In this document: piece after piece, positions 1 through 6,601 of the stretch | Layout of the letters: the number at the start of each line of letters is the position of its first letter | Numbering within the stretch: the stretch's first letter is position 1 | From: Bacteroidota bacterium | GTDB lineage: Bacteria; Bacteroidota; Bacteroidia; Chitinophagales; Chitinophagaceae | DNA length: 6,601 bases | NCBI GenBank assembly: GCA_005883855.1 | Contig: VBAU01000057.1 | Coordinates: 1,311-7,911 of the forward strand | Direction of reading: 5' to 3' | The notes under the pieces: generated by a model | Told to the model about the DNA's origin: nothing | Databases searched by the model: none | Seen by the model: the letters and a program-made list of their open reading frames with translations, nothing else | Translations under genes and position numbers: made by a program

Positions 1-1
1 C

Positions 2-970
2 GACAGCCTGAAGGTGAAAATGGTAATCACCGACCGGAATAACGTTCCCTTTACCATTCCAATTTCCAGACAAAAGCCATTGGCACCAGACAGTGTCTTG
101 ATTATAGACACAACGATCAATACTAATACTTACGCTGGATTAAATAATCTATATGTCAATGTAAATCCTGATTACGATCAGCCCGAGCAATATCTATTCA
201 ACAATTTTGCATTTAGAAACTTTTACGTGAAGCCTGACAGCTTACGCCCTGTGATGGATGTTACCTTCGACGGTATCCACATACTCAACAATGATATTGT
301 GTCCTCTAAACCGCACATCTTAGTCAAACTAAAAGACGAAGCCAAGTGGTTGGTGCTCACAGATACGTCCGTTTTGACTATAAAAGTTCGATTCCCGGAC
401 GGAAGCCTGCATCGGTATTACTTTAATAGTGACACGGTGAGGTTTACCCCGGCAGCCCCACCGCCAAATCCAAACAACACAGCGAGTGTAGACTTCTTAC
501 CTAATTTCCTGAAAGATGGAGACTATGAGTTAATTGTTACGGGCAAGGACATGAGCAACAATTCGGCTGGCAATATCGAATATCGGGTTGCATTCCAGGT
601 GATCAATAAGCCGATGATCTCAAACATGCTCAATTACCCGAATCCTTTTACGACTTCGACTGCCTTCGTGTTTACGCTCACCGGTAGTGAAGTTCCGCAG
701 AACATCAAAATAGAGATCCTGACTATAACCGGAAAGATCGTTAGAGAAATAACCAAGGATGAATTGGGTCCGCTGCACGTTGGAAGAAATATCACGGAGT
801 TTAAATGGGATGGAACAGACCAATATGGCCAAAAATTGGGGAACGGAATTTATCTTTATCGGGTCGTCACCAATTTGAATGGTAAAACACTTGATAAATA
901 CAAGGCCACTGACGACAACACGGATAAATATTTCAATAAGGGATATGGCAAAATGTATTTAATGAGATAA
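2..970 (+). CDS. porU2: C-terminal part of a PorU2-like type IX secretion protein (C25 family), 5' end outside window
   Basis: The reading frame is already open at base 2, so the GTG at 14 and ATG at 20 are internal codons; 322 codons are visible. Residues below count from the GTG at 14. Residues 1-200 are beta-rich, Ig-like material including the segment FDGIHILNNDIVSSKPHILV (86-105). Residues 200-318 form a FlgD-like, type A T9SS C-terminal sorting domain: NYPNPF at 207-212, the strand IKIEILTITGKIVREI at 231-246, WDGTDQYGQKLGNGIYLYR at 265-283, and the terminus GYGKMYLMR. Domains like this target proteins through the outer membrane by T9SS for attachment or release. From memory, this order and the GKMYLMR end match the large C25 (gingipain-type) proteins annotated as sortase PorU2. 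The catalytic Cys/His domain would lie upstream, outside the window, so the peptidase assignment rests on the tail alone. Another large T9SS cargo protein is the alternative. The gene closes with a strong terminator and is not in an operon with the next gene. Confidence 0.8.
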   Translation, partial: DSLKVKMVITDRNNVPFTIPISRQKPLAPDSVLIIDTTINTNTYAGLNNLYVNVNPDYDQPEQYLFNNFAFRNFYVKPDSLRPVMDVTFDGIHILNNDIVSSKPHILVKLKDEAKWLVLTDTSVLTIKVRFPDGSLHRYYFNSDTVRFTPAAPPPNPNNTASVDFLPNFLKDGDYELIVTGKDMSNNSAGNIEYRVAFQVINKPMISNMLNYPNPFTTSTAFVFTLTGSEVPQNIKIEILTITGKIVREITKDELGPLHVGRNITEFKWDGTDQYGQKLGNGIYLYRVVTNLNGKTLDKYKATDDNTDKYFNKGYGKMYLMR

Positions 971-993
971 CCGCATTGATCTGAAAAAAATTG

Positions 994-1018
994 AAGGCTG
1001 TTTAACACAGCCTTTTTT
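994..1018 (+). terminator. Rho-independent terminator after the PorU2-like gene
   Basis: A perfect 8-bp stem (AAGGCTGT at 994-1001, ACAGCCTT at 1007-1014) with a 5-nt loop (TTAAC) runs into six T residues at 1013-1018. It starts 24 bases after the stop codon at 968-970. A run of seven A residues at 984-990 lies on the other side, so the structure could also stop leftward transcription, although no - strand gene ends nearby. The hairpin separates the PorU2-like gene from the membrane protein gene, which must then have its own promoter or depend on read-through. Confidence 0.85.
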
Positions 1019-1023
1019 ATTAC

Positions 1024-1031
1024 TAGTTTTG
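1024..1031 (+). promoter_or_regulatory. possible Bacteroidota -7 promoter element (TAGTTTTG)
   Basis: TAGTTTTG matches the Bacteroidota -7 consensus TAnnTTTG exactly. It sits in the only space between the terminator and the ATG at 1038 of the downstream membrane protein gene. Transcription starting a few bases after it would begin about at that ATG, giving almost no 5' leader. No convincing -33 TTG element lies at the expected distance of about 19-21 bases upstream, because that stretch is the terminator stem-loop. An 8-base match with two free positions can occur by chance, so this call is tentative. Confidence 0.3.
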
Positions 1032-1037
1032 AACGAT

Positions 1038-2555
1038 ATGAATGGTCTGTCGGTTAAAGGAATAAAATATCTGATCATAGCTCTCACTTTTTTTTCTTTT
1101 ATATACATATGTTTTTCGCCACTAATTGTCAGCATTGATAGTATAGAAGGTTTTTTGACGTATAAACAAGCATTACATTCGATTACCCTAAACTTTTGGC
1201 CCGACGTCTCTCCCTCAAATGTCAACTTTGATTATCTGCGGTTCAGTGGATATTGGTCGCCGGGTCAATGGCTTTATCCGGGTGCGTTAAACTTTTTATT
1301 TCATATAAAATTAGGCGGGGCTGCCATCATTGTTACGATTGTCTGCATGGTCACCGGGATGATAGGGTTTTATCGGGTATTCAGGTATTTCAATTTTAGT
1401 CCGGACACGTGTTTGTATTCATTACTCAGTTTAATTGTTTACCAGGGAGGTGAAATTCTTTCTTTCGGGATCTTTCCATGGTTCGTGTATTTCGTCTTAT
1501 TAACGAAGAAACCGTCGTTAAAGAATTTGGTAATTATCGCCGGATTGTTTTTCCTCTGCTTTTTGGCAAAGCTCACGTTGCTGATATATTGTCCGACAGT
1601 GATCGCCTTCAAAATTGCTGAACCGGCCGTAAGAAAATATTGGTTCGGTGAGAAAAGTTTCAGGACTAATGCAAATGTGCTGTGGTACACGTTTCCCATT
1701 TTTGTTGTATCGGTTCTTTTGTATTATTTCTTCTTAAGCAAATACCCATTGCTTCACGGGCGCTTTGATCCGTCCGCCCTCGATCTTTTAACGCCGTTGT
1801 CTTCGCCTCTCCTCAGCATCCTGTCACTTCACCAAATCATAGGTCGAGTAAGTCAAAATGTTTCCGGCGTCTCACTCGACATAATGTATTTTATTTTGCT
1901 TACTGTGTTTCTTTTCCTGGGCTACCTGACGCTGCGGAGTGAACATGTCTCCATCATGTACAAAAGCTTTCTAATAGTACTTTATATCGGCATTAACCTT
2001 TTCTTCATTTGTTCATATTTGTTTAACCGGGTCGATCAAAGCCCACGGCATTTCAAATTCTTAGGATATATGTTTCTACCAGGCATATTAACCATAGCCG
2101 GCACTTATCTAACAAGAATCAAGATGCAGTTGATTGTGTTGTTCATTTGCCTGTTGAGTATTGTAGCGTTTATTTATCTCAAACAGGATTGGACTAAGGA
2201 AAGATTTTTAAGCCGCAATTACTTCTACCGGAATTATGACAACAAGAACAACGTAGACCAATTAGATAAGGAATCCTACAGAAAGCTCCTTGTCATCGCA
2301 AGACATGCTCCACCGTCCGCGATTTTTTTTATCCAGGCTAATCTTGATATTGCTATGGATCTTCCATTTCGTTGCATCATTCCCTGGAAAAATCTAGATC
2401 AAAAATATTTTGATCATGGGCCAGTAATTTTTGCTTGTCTACCCCAGGACACGATAAGGCGATATCCGAATCTTTTACCGAAAAAATTTCCAGACTACCA
2501 TTCTTTCCAATTAATTGATCAAACAAAAGCTTTTGTTTATTATAGGTGTGAATGA
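1038..2555 (+). CDS. uncharacterised polytopic membrane protein, GT-C glycosyltransferase-like layout
   Basis: A 505-residue protein from the ATG at 1038. A TTG at 1029 in the same frame would add three residues, but the ATG is preferred because TTG starts are rare and the TTG overlaps a possible promoter element. There is no Shine-Dalgarno sequence, as usual in Bacteroidota. I count about nine or ten hydrophobic segments: about 9-31, 94-113, 124-154, 162-190, 216-234, 282-298, 308-329, 343-357 and 364-381, with a possible one near 78-90. Residues 382-505 form a hydrophilic C-terminal domain. The first large loop (32-77) is acidic and aromatic and leads into YWSPGQWLYPG (72-82); a second striking block is QGGEILSFGIFPW (136-148). 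An acidic, aromatic first loop followed by many helices and a soluble tail is the general build of GT-C enzymes that use lipid-linked sugars. I cannot name the family, and no catalytic residue is proven. It converges on the YfhO gene with a one-base gap. Confidence 0.85.
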   Translation: MNGLSVKGIKYLIIALTFFSFIYICFSPLIVSIDSIEGFLTYKQALHSITLNFWPDVSPSNVNFDYLRFSGYWSPGQWLYPGALNFLFHIKLGGAAIIVTIVCMVTGMIGFYRVFRYFNFSPDTCLYSLLSLIVYQGGEILSFGIFPWFVYFVLLTKKPSLKNLVIIAGLFFLCFLAKLTLLIYCPTVIAFKIAEPAVRKYWFGEKSFRTNANVLWYTFPIFVVSVLLYYFFLSKYPLLHGRFDPSALDLLTPLSSPLLSILSLHQIIGRVSQNVSGVSLDIMYFILLTVFLFLGYLTLRSEHVSIMYKSFLIVLYIGINLFFICSYLFNRVDQSPRHFKFLGYMFLPGILTIAGTYLTRIKMQLIVLFICLLSIVAFIYLKQDWTKERFLSRNYFYRNYDNKNNVDQLDKESYRKLLVIARHAPPSAIFFIQANLDIAMDLPFRCIIPWKNLDQKYFDHGPVIFACLPQDTIRRYPNLLPKKFPDYHSFQLIDQTKAFVYYRCE

Positions 2556-2556
2556 A

Positions 2557-3555
2557 TCACGTGACGAGCAGGCTATCTCTCAGCCTCCGGGACAGCAAAG
2601 AGATCAATCCTAACAAGAGTATCCCGCAATTGACAATGATTGACCTTTTTACCGGAGTGGGACTAAAAACAAATTCCACTTCGTTGTGCCCTGGCTGGAT
2701 TGGTATAGAAATGAACGTCTTAAAACCAGTGTAGTGTTTTGCTATCTTACCGTTGATAAGCGTTTGCCAATAAGGATAATCATTTTGCAGAAAAGTGATA
2801 AACCTATATTTAATGTTGTTAACCCCTATGTGTAAGTATCCGGGGGCAAACTGTCTTATCTTGATGCTCGTTGAATCAAAATTTGTCTCGCTTGTTTCTG
2901 TGGTGTCAGAACTTAAGAAAATATATGATTGCTGGATAATGAAAAGAAATAGACTTGAATCATTAAAAAACTTCTGAGTGTTTTTTAATTCAATGGGGTA
3001 CTGCTCCTCCTTCGGATAGCCGATCTTTTTACTGTAAGAACCTAACATTATGAATTCACTTCTCAAACTGGAATCGATGAAAGTTGTTTTATTCAGCGGC
3101 TGCAATTCCTGGGGAAAAATACCTCGGGGAGCTTGGGTCATATCGTAATGTATTTGTCTTTTGGTTTTCATTCCCAACCCTGTAAAAGGCAGCGTCAACC
3201 ACGTGTTGATGATCAGGTTCACTACGACGATGGCCGCAATTTTTCGAGTCGATGATAAATTAATTTTTATTAACAGAACCGTAGTTAGGAGAACTAAGGC
3301 ACTTACCAACAGAAGGTCAGCAAAACTGAGACGATCAATGAGTGCTTTAACGGACAACTTAAAATTGCCACCAGTCCAGGTGAATTCGCGAATGGCAGAG
3401 TTGGGCGAAAACAATATTATTAATCCCGCGCTAATCACACCAAGAAACGAAAGAATTATAAGTACCGCGACCAAACGTTTCACCAACGTTTTAAAATTAT
3501 CGTCGCCAAGCAACCGCTGCAACCCGTAACTGCCTGCTAAGATGGCTATAATCAA
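2557..3555 (-). CDS. YfhO-family membrane protein, C-terminal half (frameshifted from its N-terminal half)
   Basis: This open frame holds the second half of a YfhO-like protein. The TTG at 3555 is only the first start-like codon; the frame continues upstream, and the 32 codons before it read as good YfhO sequence (ending VRLNGEFAYF) back to the frameshift near 3650. Residues counted from the TTG: helices at about 1-12, 27-50, 78-97 and 105-123; an extracytoplasmic beta-rich domain at about 125-300; and a last helix at about 305-321. The pattern YPYWQTLINGK (260-270) followed by PIQPGHNEVEFVFSP (285-299) and a closing helix is the characteristic end of YfhO proteins, where the periplasmic domain carries a (Y)PxW...(D/N)GK motif and an aromatic/proline 'PxGxHxVEFxF' strand. 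Alone it lacks the N-terminal GT-C half and would not be expected to work. Its stop is one base from the stop of the convergent gene. Confidence 0.75.
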   Translation of the reverse strand: MIIAILAGSYGLQRLLGDDNFKTLVKRLVAVLIILSFLGVISAGLIILFSPNSAIREFTWTGGNFKLSVKALIDRLSFADLLLVSALVLLTTVLLIKINLSSTRKIAAIVVVNLIINTWLTLPFTGLGMKTKRQIHYDMTQAPRGIFPQELQPLNKTTFIDSSLRSEFIMLGSYSKKIGYPKEEQYPIELKNTQKFFNDSSLFLFIIQQSYIFLSSDTTETSETNFDSTSIKIRQFAPGYLHIGVNNIKYRFITFLQNDYPYWQTLINGKIAKHYTGFKTFISIPIQPGHNEVEFVFSPTPVKRSIIVNCGILLLGLISLLSRRLRDSLLVT

Positions 3556-3617
3556 AACAAAGTAGGCGAACTCGCCATTTAACCTTACGTTTCCGACAAA
3601 CGGGAAGGCGTAATAAG

Positions 3618-4655
3618 CTACAGTCTTAAATATTCCGCCAGCCGCGAGGAAAATGCGAGAAAAATGAAAAACAACATCACAAATGCAGCCGTAGCTAAGA
3701 TTCTCTTATTGAAATATTGAAACAAGAAAATAAATCCGGCTAAAGAAGCCATCCCAATGAATACATTTCTCATGGAAATGTCGGTGACAAAGAATGAAGA
3801 TTTAGTCACTGCAAGGGGGAACAATAAAGACAAATAACATTGAAGAGTGGTAGGCTCGAGCAACGATTCGCTCAACGGCGGTTTGCTGCCACGAGAAATG
3901 TGCCGCAGCACATCAAGATCGCTGATAATAACGCCGATGCTAGATATCAACGCCAGAACAAAAAAAATAAGGTTGACCAGTAAGAATCTTGGGTGGTAAA
4001 ATCTTCTCGTGACATTTTTTCTCAAAACGACGATGGCGATAAAAGTAAAAAGGAAAAAATACGCTGCACCAATCACCAGGCCAGGATGCGTAGAGGAAAC
4101 AAAAAGAAAAACGGCGATGGCTCCCAGGATATAATTCTTAAGAGTGGGGCTTTTGTTAATTTTCAATAAAAATAAAAACACGTATGGGAAAAAACCGGCG
4201 CCGGTGATCCAGCAGAAATGCTGCAGATGTCCCACGATATAGCCGCAACTCATGTATGAAAATGCTGAAACAATGGCAATCCCTTTTTCAATGCCCAGTT
4301 CCCTGATCACTTTATAAATTCCCCAGCCGCCGATGAGGATGTAAAACATTTCTTCGTAAGTGATTGTCCAAATATTGTAGCCGACTGTTTTTGCAACGAA
4401 CCACATGAATGGGTTCCAAAATCCGTTATTCATATCACCGTACTGGGGAATTCCAAAATTTATGTATGGGTTCCACCATGGAAAATACCCGGAGTAAAGA
4501 CTCTCGCTAATGACATAACGGGTGGGCAGGTTTTGGCTAATGAGGTCGTTCTTTAAATGGAAGAATGGAAGGAAGACAGGTAAATAAGCAAACACCAGAA
4601 ATAAAGTCAAGAGAAAAAATGGACGCTTGAATAATATGTCAATGACTTTTCGCAA
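3618..4655 (-). CDS. YfhO-family membrane protein, N-terminal half, truncated by a frameshift
   Basis: A 345-residue frame that stops early at a TAG (3620-3618). YfhO proteins are GT-C-like membrane proteins; the Bacillus protein is linked to lipoteichoic acid glycosylation, and Bacteroidota homologues are of unknown substrate. Visible here: helix 1 at 12-33; an acidic first loop with HLKND (33-37); the family signature PWWNPYINFGIPQYGD (59-74) followed by GFWNPF (78-83); helices at about 103-113, 125-140, 150-164, 174-187, 192-210, 223-244, 297-313 and 319-335; and HPG at 190-192. Residues 336-345 (from SSRLAEYLRL on) do not look like family sequence and are read out of frame. The start is a TTG directly after the TGA of the LIC_10190 gene. 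The two genes share a frame, so no earlier start exists, and the next in-frame Met (residue 75) would remove helix 1 and the signature. Joined to the downstream frame, the product would be 699 residues, a normal length for the family. Confidence 0.8.
   Translation of the reverse strand: MRKVIDILFKRPFFLLTLFLVFAYLPVFLPFFHLKNDLISQNLPTRYVISESLYSGYFPWWNPYINFGIPQYGDMNNGFWNPFMWFVAKTVGYNIWTITYEEMFYILIGGWGIYKVIRELGIEKGIAIVSAFSYMSCGYIVGHLQHFCWITGAGFFPYVFLFLLKINKSPTLKNYILGAIAVFLFVSSTHPGLVIGAAYFFLFTFIAIVVLRKNVTRRFYHPRFLLVNLIFFVLALISSIGVIISDLDVLRHISRGSKPPLSESLLEPTTLQCYLSLLFPLAVTKSSFFVTDISMRNVFIGMASLAGFIFLFQYFNKRILATAAFVMLFFIFLAFSSRLAEYLRL
3621..3705 (-). other. frameshift zone inside the YfhO gene, most likely site AAAA at 3650-3653
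   Basis: The upstream frame stops at TAG 3620-3618. The downstream frame is closed by TAA at 3708-3706, so the change of frame must lie between these. Adding one A (one T on the coding strand) to the run at 3650-3653 gives the continuous reading LFFIFLAFFLAAGGIFKTV, which completes a hydrophobic helix and runs into AYYAFPFVGN. The repaired gene is exactly 700 codons. Other single insertions in the T runs at 3660-3664 or 3667-3671 also restore the frame but put His and Arg into the helix. Confidence 0.7.
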
Positions 4656-6404
4656 TCAGTAATTGTAATTTAAAATAAAACTACTGTCGGGGATTGGTTT
4701 CATTCTAAATCCTTTGATGATCGTTTTGCCTCTCGGTTCCAGGTATGGATTGTCCTGGGTGACGCAGGGTAAAGGTGTGAAATAACACCGGTAATCCGAA
4801 TTGTTATTCACTTTATTCGGCAGATGAAAATCAATTTCACCGGATTTGATAATTGAATATCCAGGGTTTTGATTTGACGCTGGCGCGTTCCAGTAATCGG
4901 AGAAATGTAAACCACGCGATTTCTCAAAAAGATAATAACACATTGTAAATGTTGTAATGATTAGGAGACCCTGGTAAACCCTCGGGTGGAAAAGTGCACT
5001 TGCAAAAACACTCAAGAAAAGAAATGCGCCTGTCAGGAGTATACCATAACCAAAGCGACCGGGATCGGGGGCCGTGAAAAACCAGCCAGCTATCATCAAC
5101 ATCAGGATGATGACCAGGTACTTCAATCTCGCGTAATCAGCGACGATTGAAGGTTTCGTGAAAAAAAAAGCAAGCGACGACAACGCCAAAACCAAAACGA
5201 TTTTATGTTTTAACAGGATACCTTGCCACCAGTAGGGTATCCAATCTAATGTTGTGGTATGATGGCTAAAAGCGAAAGATAGACGGTGATTATAAAATTT
5301 ATTGGACAGTAAAATATAGGTGTAGAATCTTTGCGCCAGTGCCCTTGGAAATTGCCAATCGGGTGCTGATATCGAAAGGGTGCCGGGAAAAAAAGGATAG
5401 CCTGTGGTAATATAATTCCGGACTACAATCGGGATCAAGAATAATAATCCAATCAAGGCTGTTGTCACCCACTTTGACAGACTGTGCAATGAAAACAAGT
5501 AGTAGGCCATCAAAATAAAAATGAAAACCCCCGAAAATTTAAATCCCACCAGTGCAAAGCAAAAGAACAGCAATGGCATTGAAAAATTACTACGCGTATT
5601 GCCAATGACGGCGCTTTCGATGAAATAAGAAAAAATGATAAATAAAAAAGCGTTTACGGGAAAATCAAAATTCGTAGAATTAGCTGAGTCGCGAAACAAT
5701 TGCCAATCGAACAAGCCGTAGACGAGAAATAAAAAATAAAAGCAGGATAATACCCGGCTAGATCTTCTTACTCTCATTTGTTTAAGATGAAAATACCAGG
5801 TGGAAAATAGCCAGATGAAAAACCAGGTAACAAAAGCCGCGTTCAGGTATGTAAAATTTTCACTCTTTAGAGACGGTAAATAAAACCAACTTATGAGGTT
5901 TAACCAATTTGAGTTAAGGCCCAGCCTTGGATACAGATTAACAATGCCTGGTACGGATCCATACTCATGCTGCCATCTTATTACCTGCAAATGATATAAC
6001 TGAGTGTCGCCGTTTACGGGTTGCAATGAGCTAAGCAATAAGAACACAAGGATGCTTACGAAAACGAAAAGTCCATTCACCCAATTAAATAAAACATTCT
6101 GTTTGAGTAAGTGTCCGAAAATCTGTTTCAGGTTATCGCTCTTAAAAAAAATCAAATAACCGATAAGCAGTAACGTAGGGATCGCTAAATACAAAAAATG
6201 AAGAGTACCGATTAAGTTGACCCACGAACTGAGAAGGCCGAGTATTATACACCCACAGAAAAACAGGAAGGACAAGAGTGAGGCAAATGACCGATACCAG
6301 AAATCATCTCTATCAATAGTCGTTTTCCATATTAGCAATACGGGAATGCCCCACACAATGCATACGATAGAAAGAGCGATCATATGTACGAGCTGTTGCA
6401 ACAT
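4656..6404 (-). CDS. LIC_10190-family integral membrane protein (putative GT-C-type glycosyltransferase)
   Basis: A 582-residue polytopic protein from an ATG at 6404 that overlaps the upstream stop by one base (TAATG), suggesting coupled translation. About a dozen hydrophobic segments fill residues 5-500, and a soluble tail covers about 500-582. Motifs I associate with the LIC_10190 membrane protein family are present in order: GDTQLYHLQVIRW (132-144), VPGIVNLYPRLGLNSNW (151-167), DFPVNAFLF (247-255), RNYITTGYPFFPGTL (329-343), APDWQFP (347-353), PDPGRFGYG (446-454), and a late Cys-rich block with CYFTPLPC (540-547) and NPYLEPRGK (552-560). The early D-x-x-x-x-H loop after the first helices is in the place where GT-C enzymes carry catalytic acidic residues. 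The family has no established substrate that I know of; sugar transfer on a lipid carrier for envelope glycans is an inference. The next gene, YfhO, starts directly after its TGA in the same frame, so the two are almost certainly co-transcribed. Confidence 0.8.
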   Translation of the reverse strand: MLQQLVHMIALSIVCIVWGIPVLLIWKTTIDRDDFWYRSFASLLSFLFFCGCIILGLLSSWVNLIGTLHFLYLAIPTLLLIGYLIFFKSDNLKQIFGHLLKQNVLFNWVNGLFVFVSILVFLLLSSLQPVNGDTQLYHLQVIRWQHEYGSVPGIVNLYPRLGLNSNWLNLISWFYLPSLKSENFTYLNAAFVTWFFIWLFSTWYFHLKQMRVRRSSRVLSCFYFLFLVYGLFDWQLFRDSANSTNFDFPVNAFLFIIFSYFIESAVIGNTRSNFSMPLLFFCFALVGFKFSGVFIFILMAYYLFSLHSLSKWVTTALIGLLFLIPIVVRNYITTGYPFFPGTLSISAPDWQFPRALAQRFYTYILLSNKFYNHRLSFAFSHHTTTLDWIPYWWQGILLKHKIVLVLALSSLAFFFTKPSIVADYARLKYLVIILMLMIAGWFFTAPDPGRFGYGILLTGAFLFLSVFASALFHPRVYQGLLIITTFTMCYYLFEKSRGLHFSDYWNAPASNQNPGYSIIKSGEIDFHLPNKVNNNSDYRCYFTPLPCVTQDNPYLEPRGKTIIKGFRMKPIPDSSFILNYNY

Positions 6405-6601
6405 TACTTGTCTCCGATGATTATTGCAGATAAGCCGATTTTACCGAGAACAATTTTGTCGATGAGTTTGCCAAAAGGAACTAGCGTGTCATACATCCTC
6501 ATTTCTGTTGCCGGAACCGCTGATAAACGAAAAATTTTCGCGTACGACCAGGCTATGATTCCAATGCCGTTAAAATAAAAATGTGCCCTTACCGTCAATT
6601 G
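6404..6601 (-). CDS. C-terminal end of a methyltransferase- or glycosyltransferase-like protein, 5' end outside window
   Basis: The frame is open to the right edge; the TTG at 6598 is an internal codon, and 65 codons are visible before the TAA at 6406-6404. The readable tail has a hydrophobic or amphipathic stretch (FNGIGIIAWSYAKIF), then RLSAVPATEMRMYDTLVPFG and a final strand GLSAIIIGDK. A segment of the form 'Y(D/N)xLVP...(I/L)D(K/R)...GLSxIxIGxK' is one I recall at the ends of SAM-dependent methyltransferases and of some family 2 glycosyltransferases in glycan clusters. The catalytic part is outside the window, so I do not choose between them. Its stop overlaps the start of the LIC_10190 gene (TAATG), which places it upstream in the same operon. 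Confidence 0.6.
   Translation of the reverse strand, partial: QLTVRAHFYFNGIGIIAWSYAKIFRLSAVPATEMRMYDTLVPFGKLIDKIVLGKIGLSAIIIGDK

Noticed and set aside
1029..1037. TTG at 1029 as the start of the 505-residue membrane protein
   Set aside because: It adds only three residues, has no ribosome binding site, and an ATG follows at 1038; the ATG is the simpler start.
2521..2538. 18-bp palindrome as a true intrinsic terminator
   Set aside because: The stem is almost all A/T, has no GC core and no separate T-run after it, and lies within codons; it is kept only as a weak observation.
2552..2977. Two 60-residue + strand frames (2552-2734, 2795-2977)
   Set aside because: Both are antisense to YfhO coding sequence, short, and without recognisable features.
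3161..3529. 122-residue + strand open frame
   Set aside because: It lies wholly antisense to the well-supported C-terminal half of YfhO, and its product is a basic, low-complexity shadow with no recognisable motif.
3666..3672. Programmed -1 frameshifting at G-TTT-TTC (coding strand) in the YfhO gene
   Set aside because: The direction (-1) and the codon phase fit, but the heptamer is not a canonical X-XXY-YYZ (first base G, not T), shifting there places His and Arg in the helix, and I saw no clear stimulatory structure. A missing base in the nearby homopolymer explains the data more simply.
4656..4658. TGA recoded as a sense codon, fusing the LIC_10190 and YfhO genes
   Set aside because: Other features point to Bacteroidota with the standard code, the + gene at 1038-2555 also ends with TGA, and the LIC_10190 product ends at a place typical for its family.
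6217..6578. + strand frames of 67 and 64 residues near the right edge
   Set aside because: Both are antisense to the LIC_10190 gene and to the tail gene upstream, whose sequences and junction are coherent on the - strand.

Overview
The window looks like a chromosome segment from a member of the Bacteroidota, probably an environmental Cytophagales/Chitinophagales-type organism. Three things support this: a C-terminal type IX secretion (T9SS) sorting domain at the left edge, gene starts without Shine-Dalgarno sequences, and a possible Bacteroidota-type -7 promoter element (TAnnTTTG). Codon use is AT-leaning. There is no RNA gene, CRISPR array, insertion sequence or other mobile element. Apart from about 65 bases after the first gene, the window is almost entirely coding.

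Left part, + strand. The window opens inside the 3' end of a large secreted-protein gene resembling the C25-peptidase-family T9SS protein PorU2 (ends at 970). A good intrinsic terminator follows (994-1018). Then comes a 505-residue polytopic membrane protein of unknown function (1038-2555) with the general layout of a GT-C-type glycosyltransferase.

Middle and right part, - strand. A compact cluster is transcribed towards the left, convergent with the unknown gene; the two stop codons are separated by one base (2555/2557). In transcription order it holds: the 3' end of a gene running off the right edge (6601-6404, possibly a methyltransferase or glycosyltransferase tail); a 582-residue LIC_10190-family membrane protein overlapping it by one base (TAATG); and a YfhO-family membrane protein starting at a TTG directly after the previous stop.

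The YfhO gene is split into two reading frames (4655-3618 and about 3650-2557). One extra A in the AAAA run at 3650-3653 would join them into one 699-residue protein with the usual YfhO layout. The sequence therefore contains either a recent frameshift mutation or a one-base sequencing/assembly error.

The likely theme is envelope glycan biology: three large multi-pass proteins of glycosyltransferase-like build plus one small tail, next to a T9SS surface protein. A link between T9SS and the glycan genes is inferred from adjacency only. I see no clearly new defence or mobile system. The most useful observations are the repairable frameshift, the uncharacterised 505-residue protein with its very short or absent leader, and the tight convergent junction.
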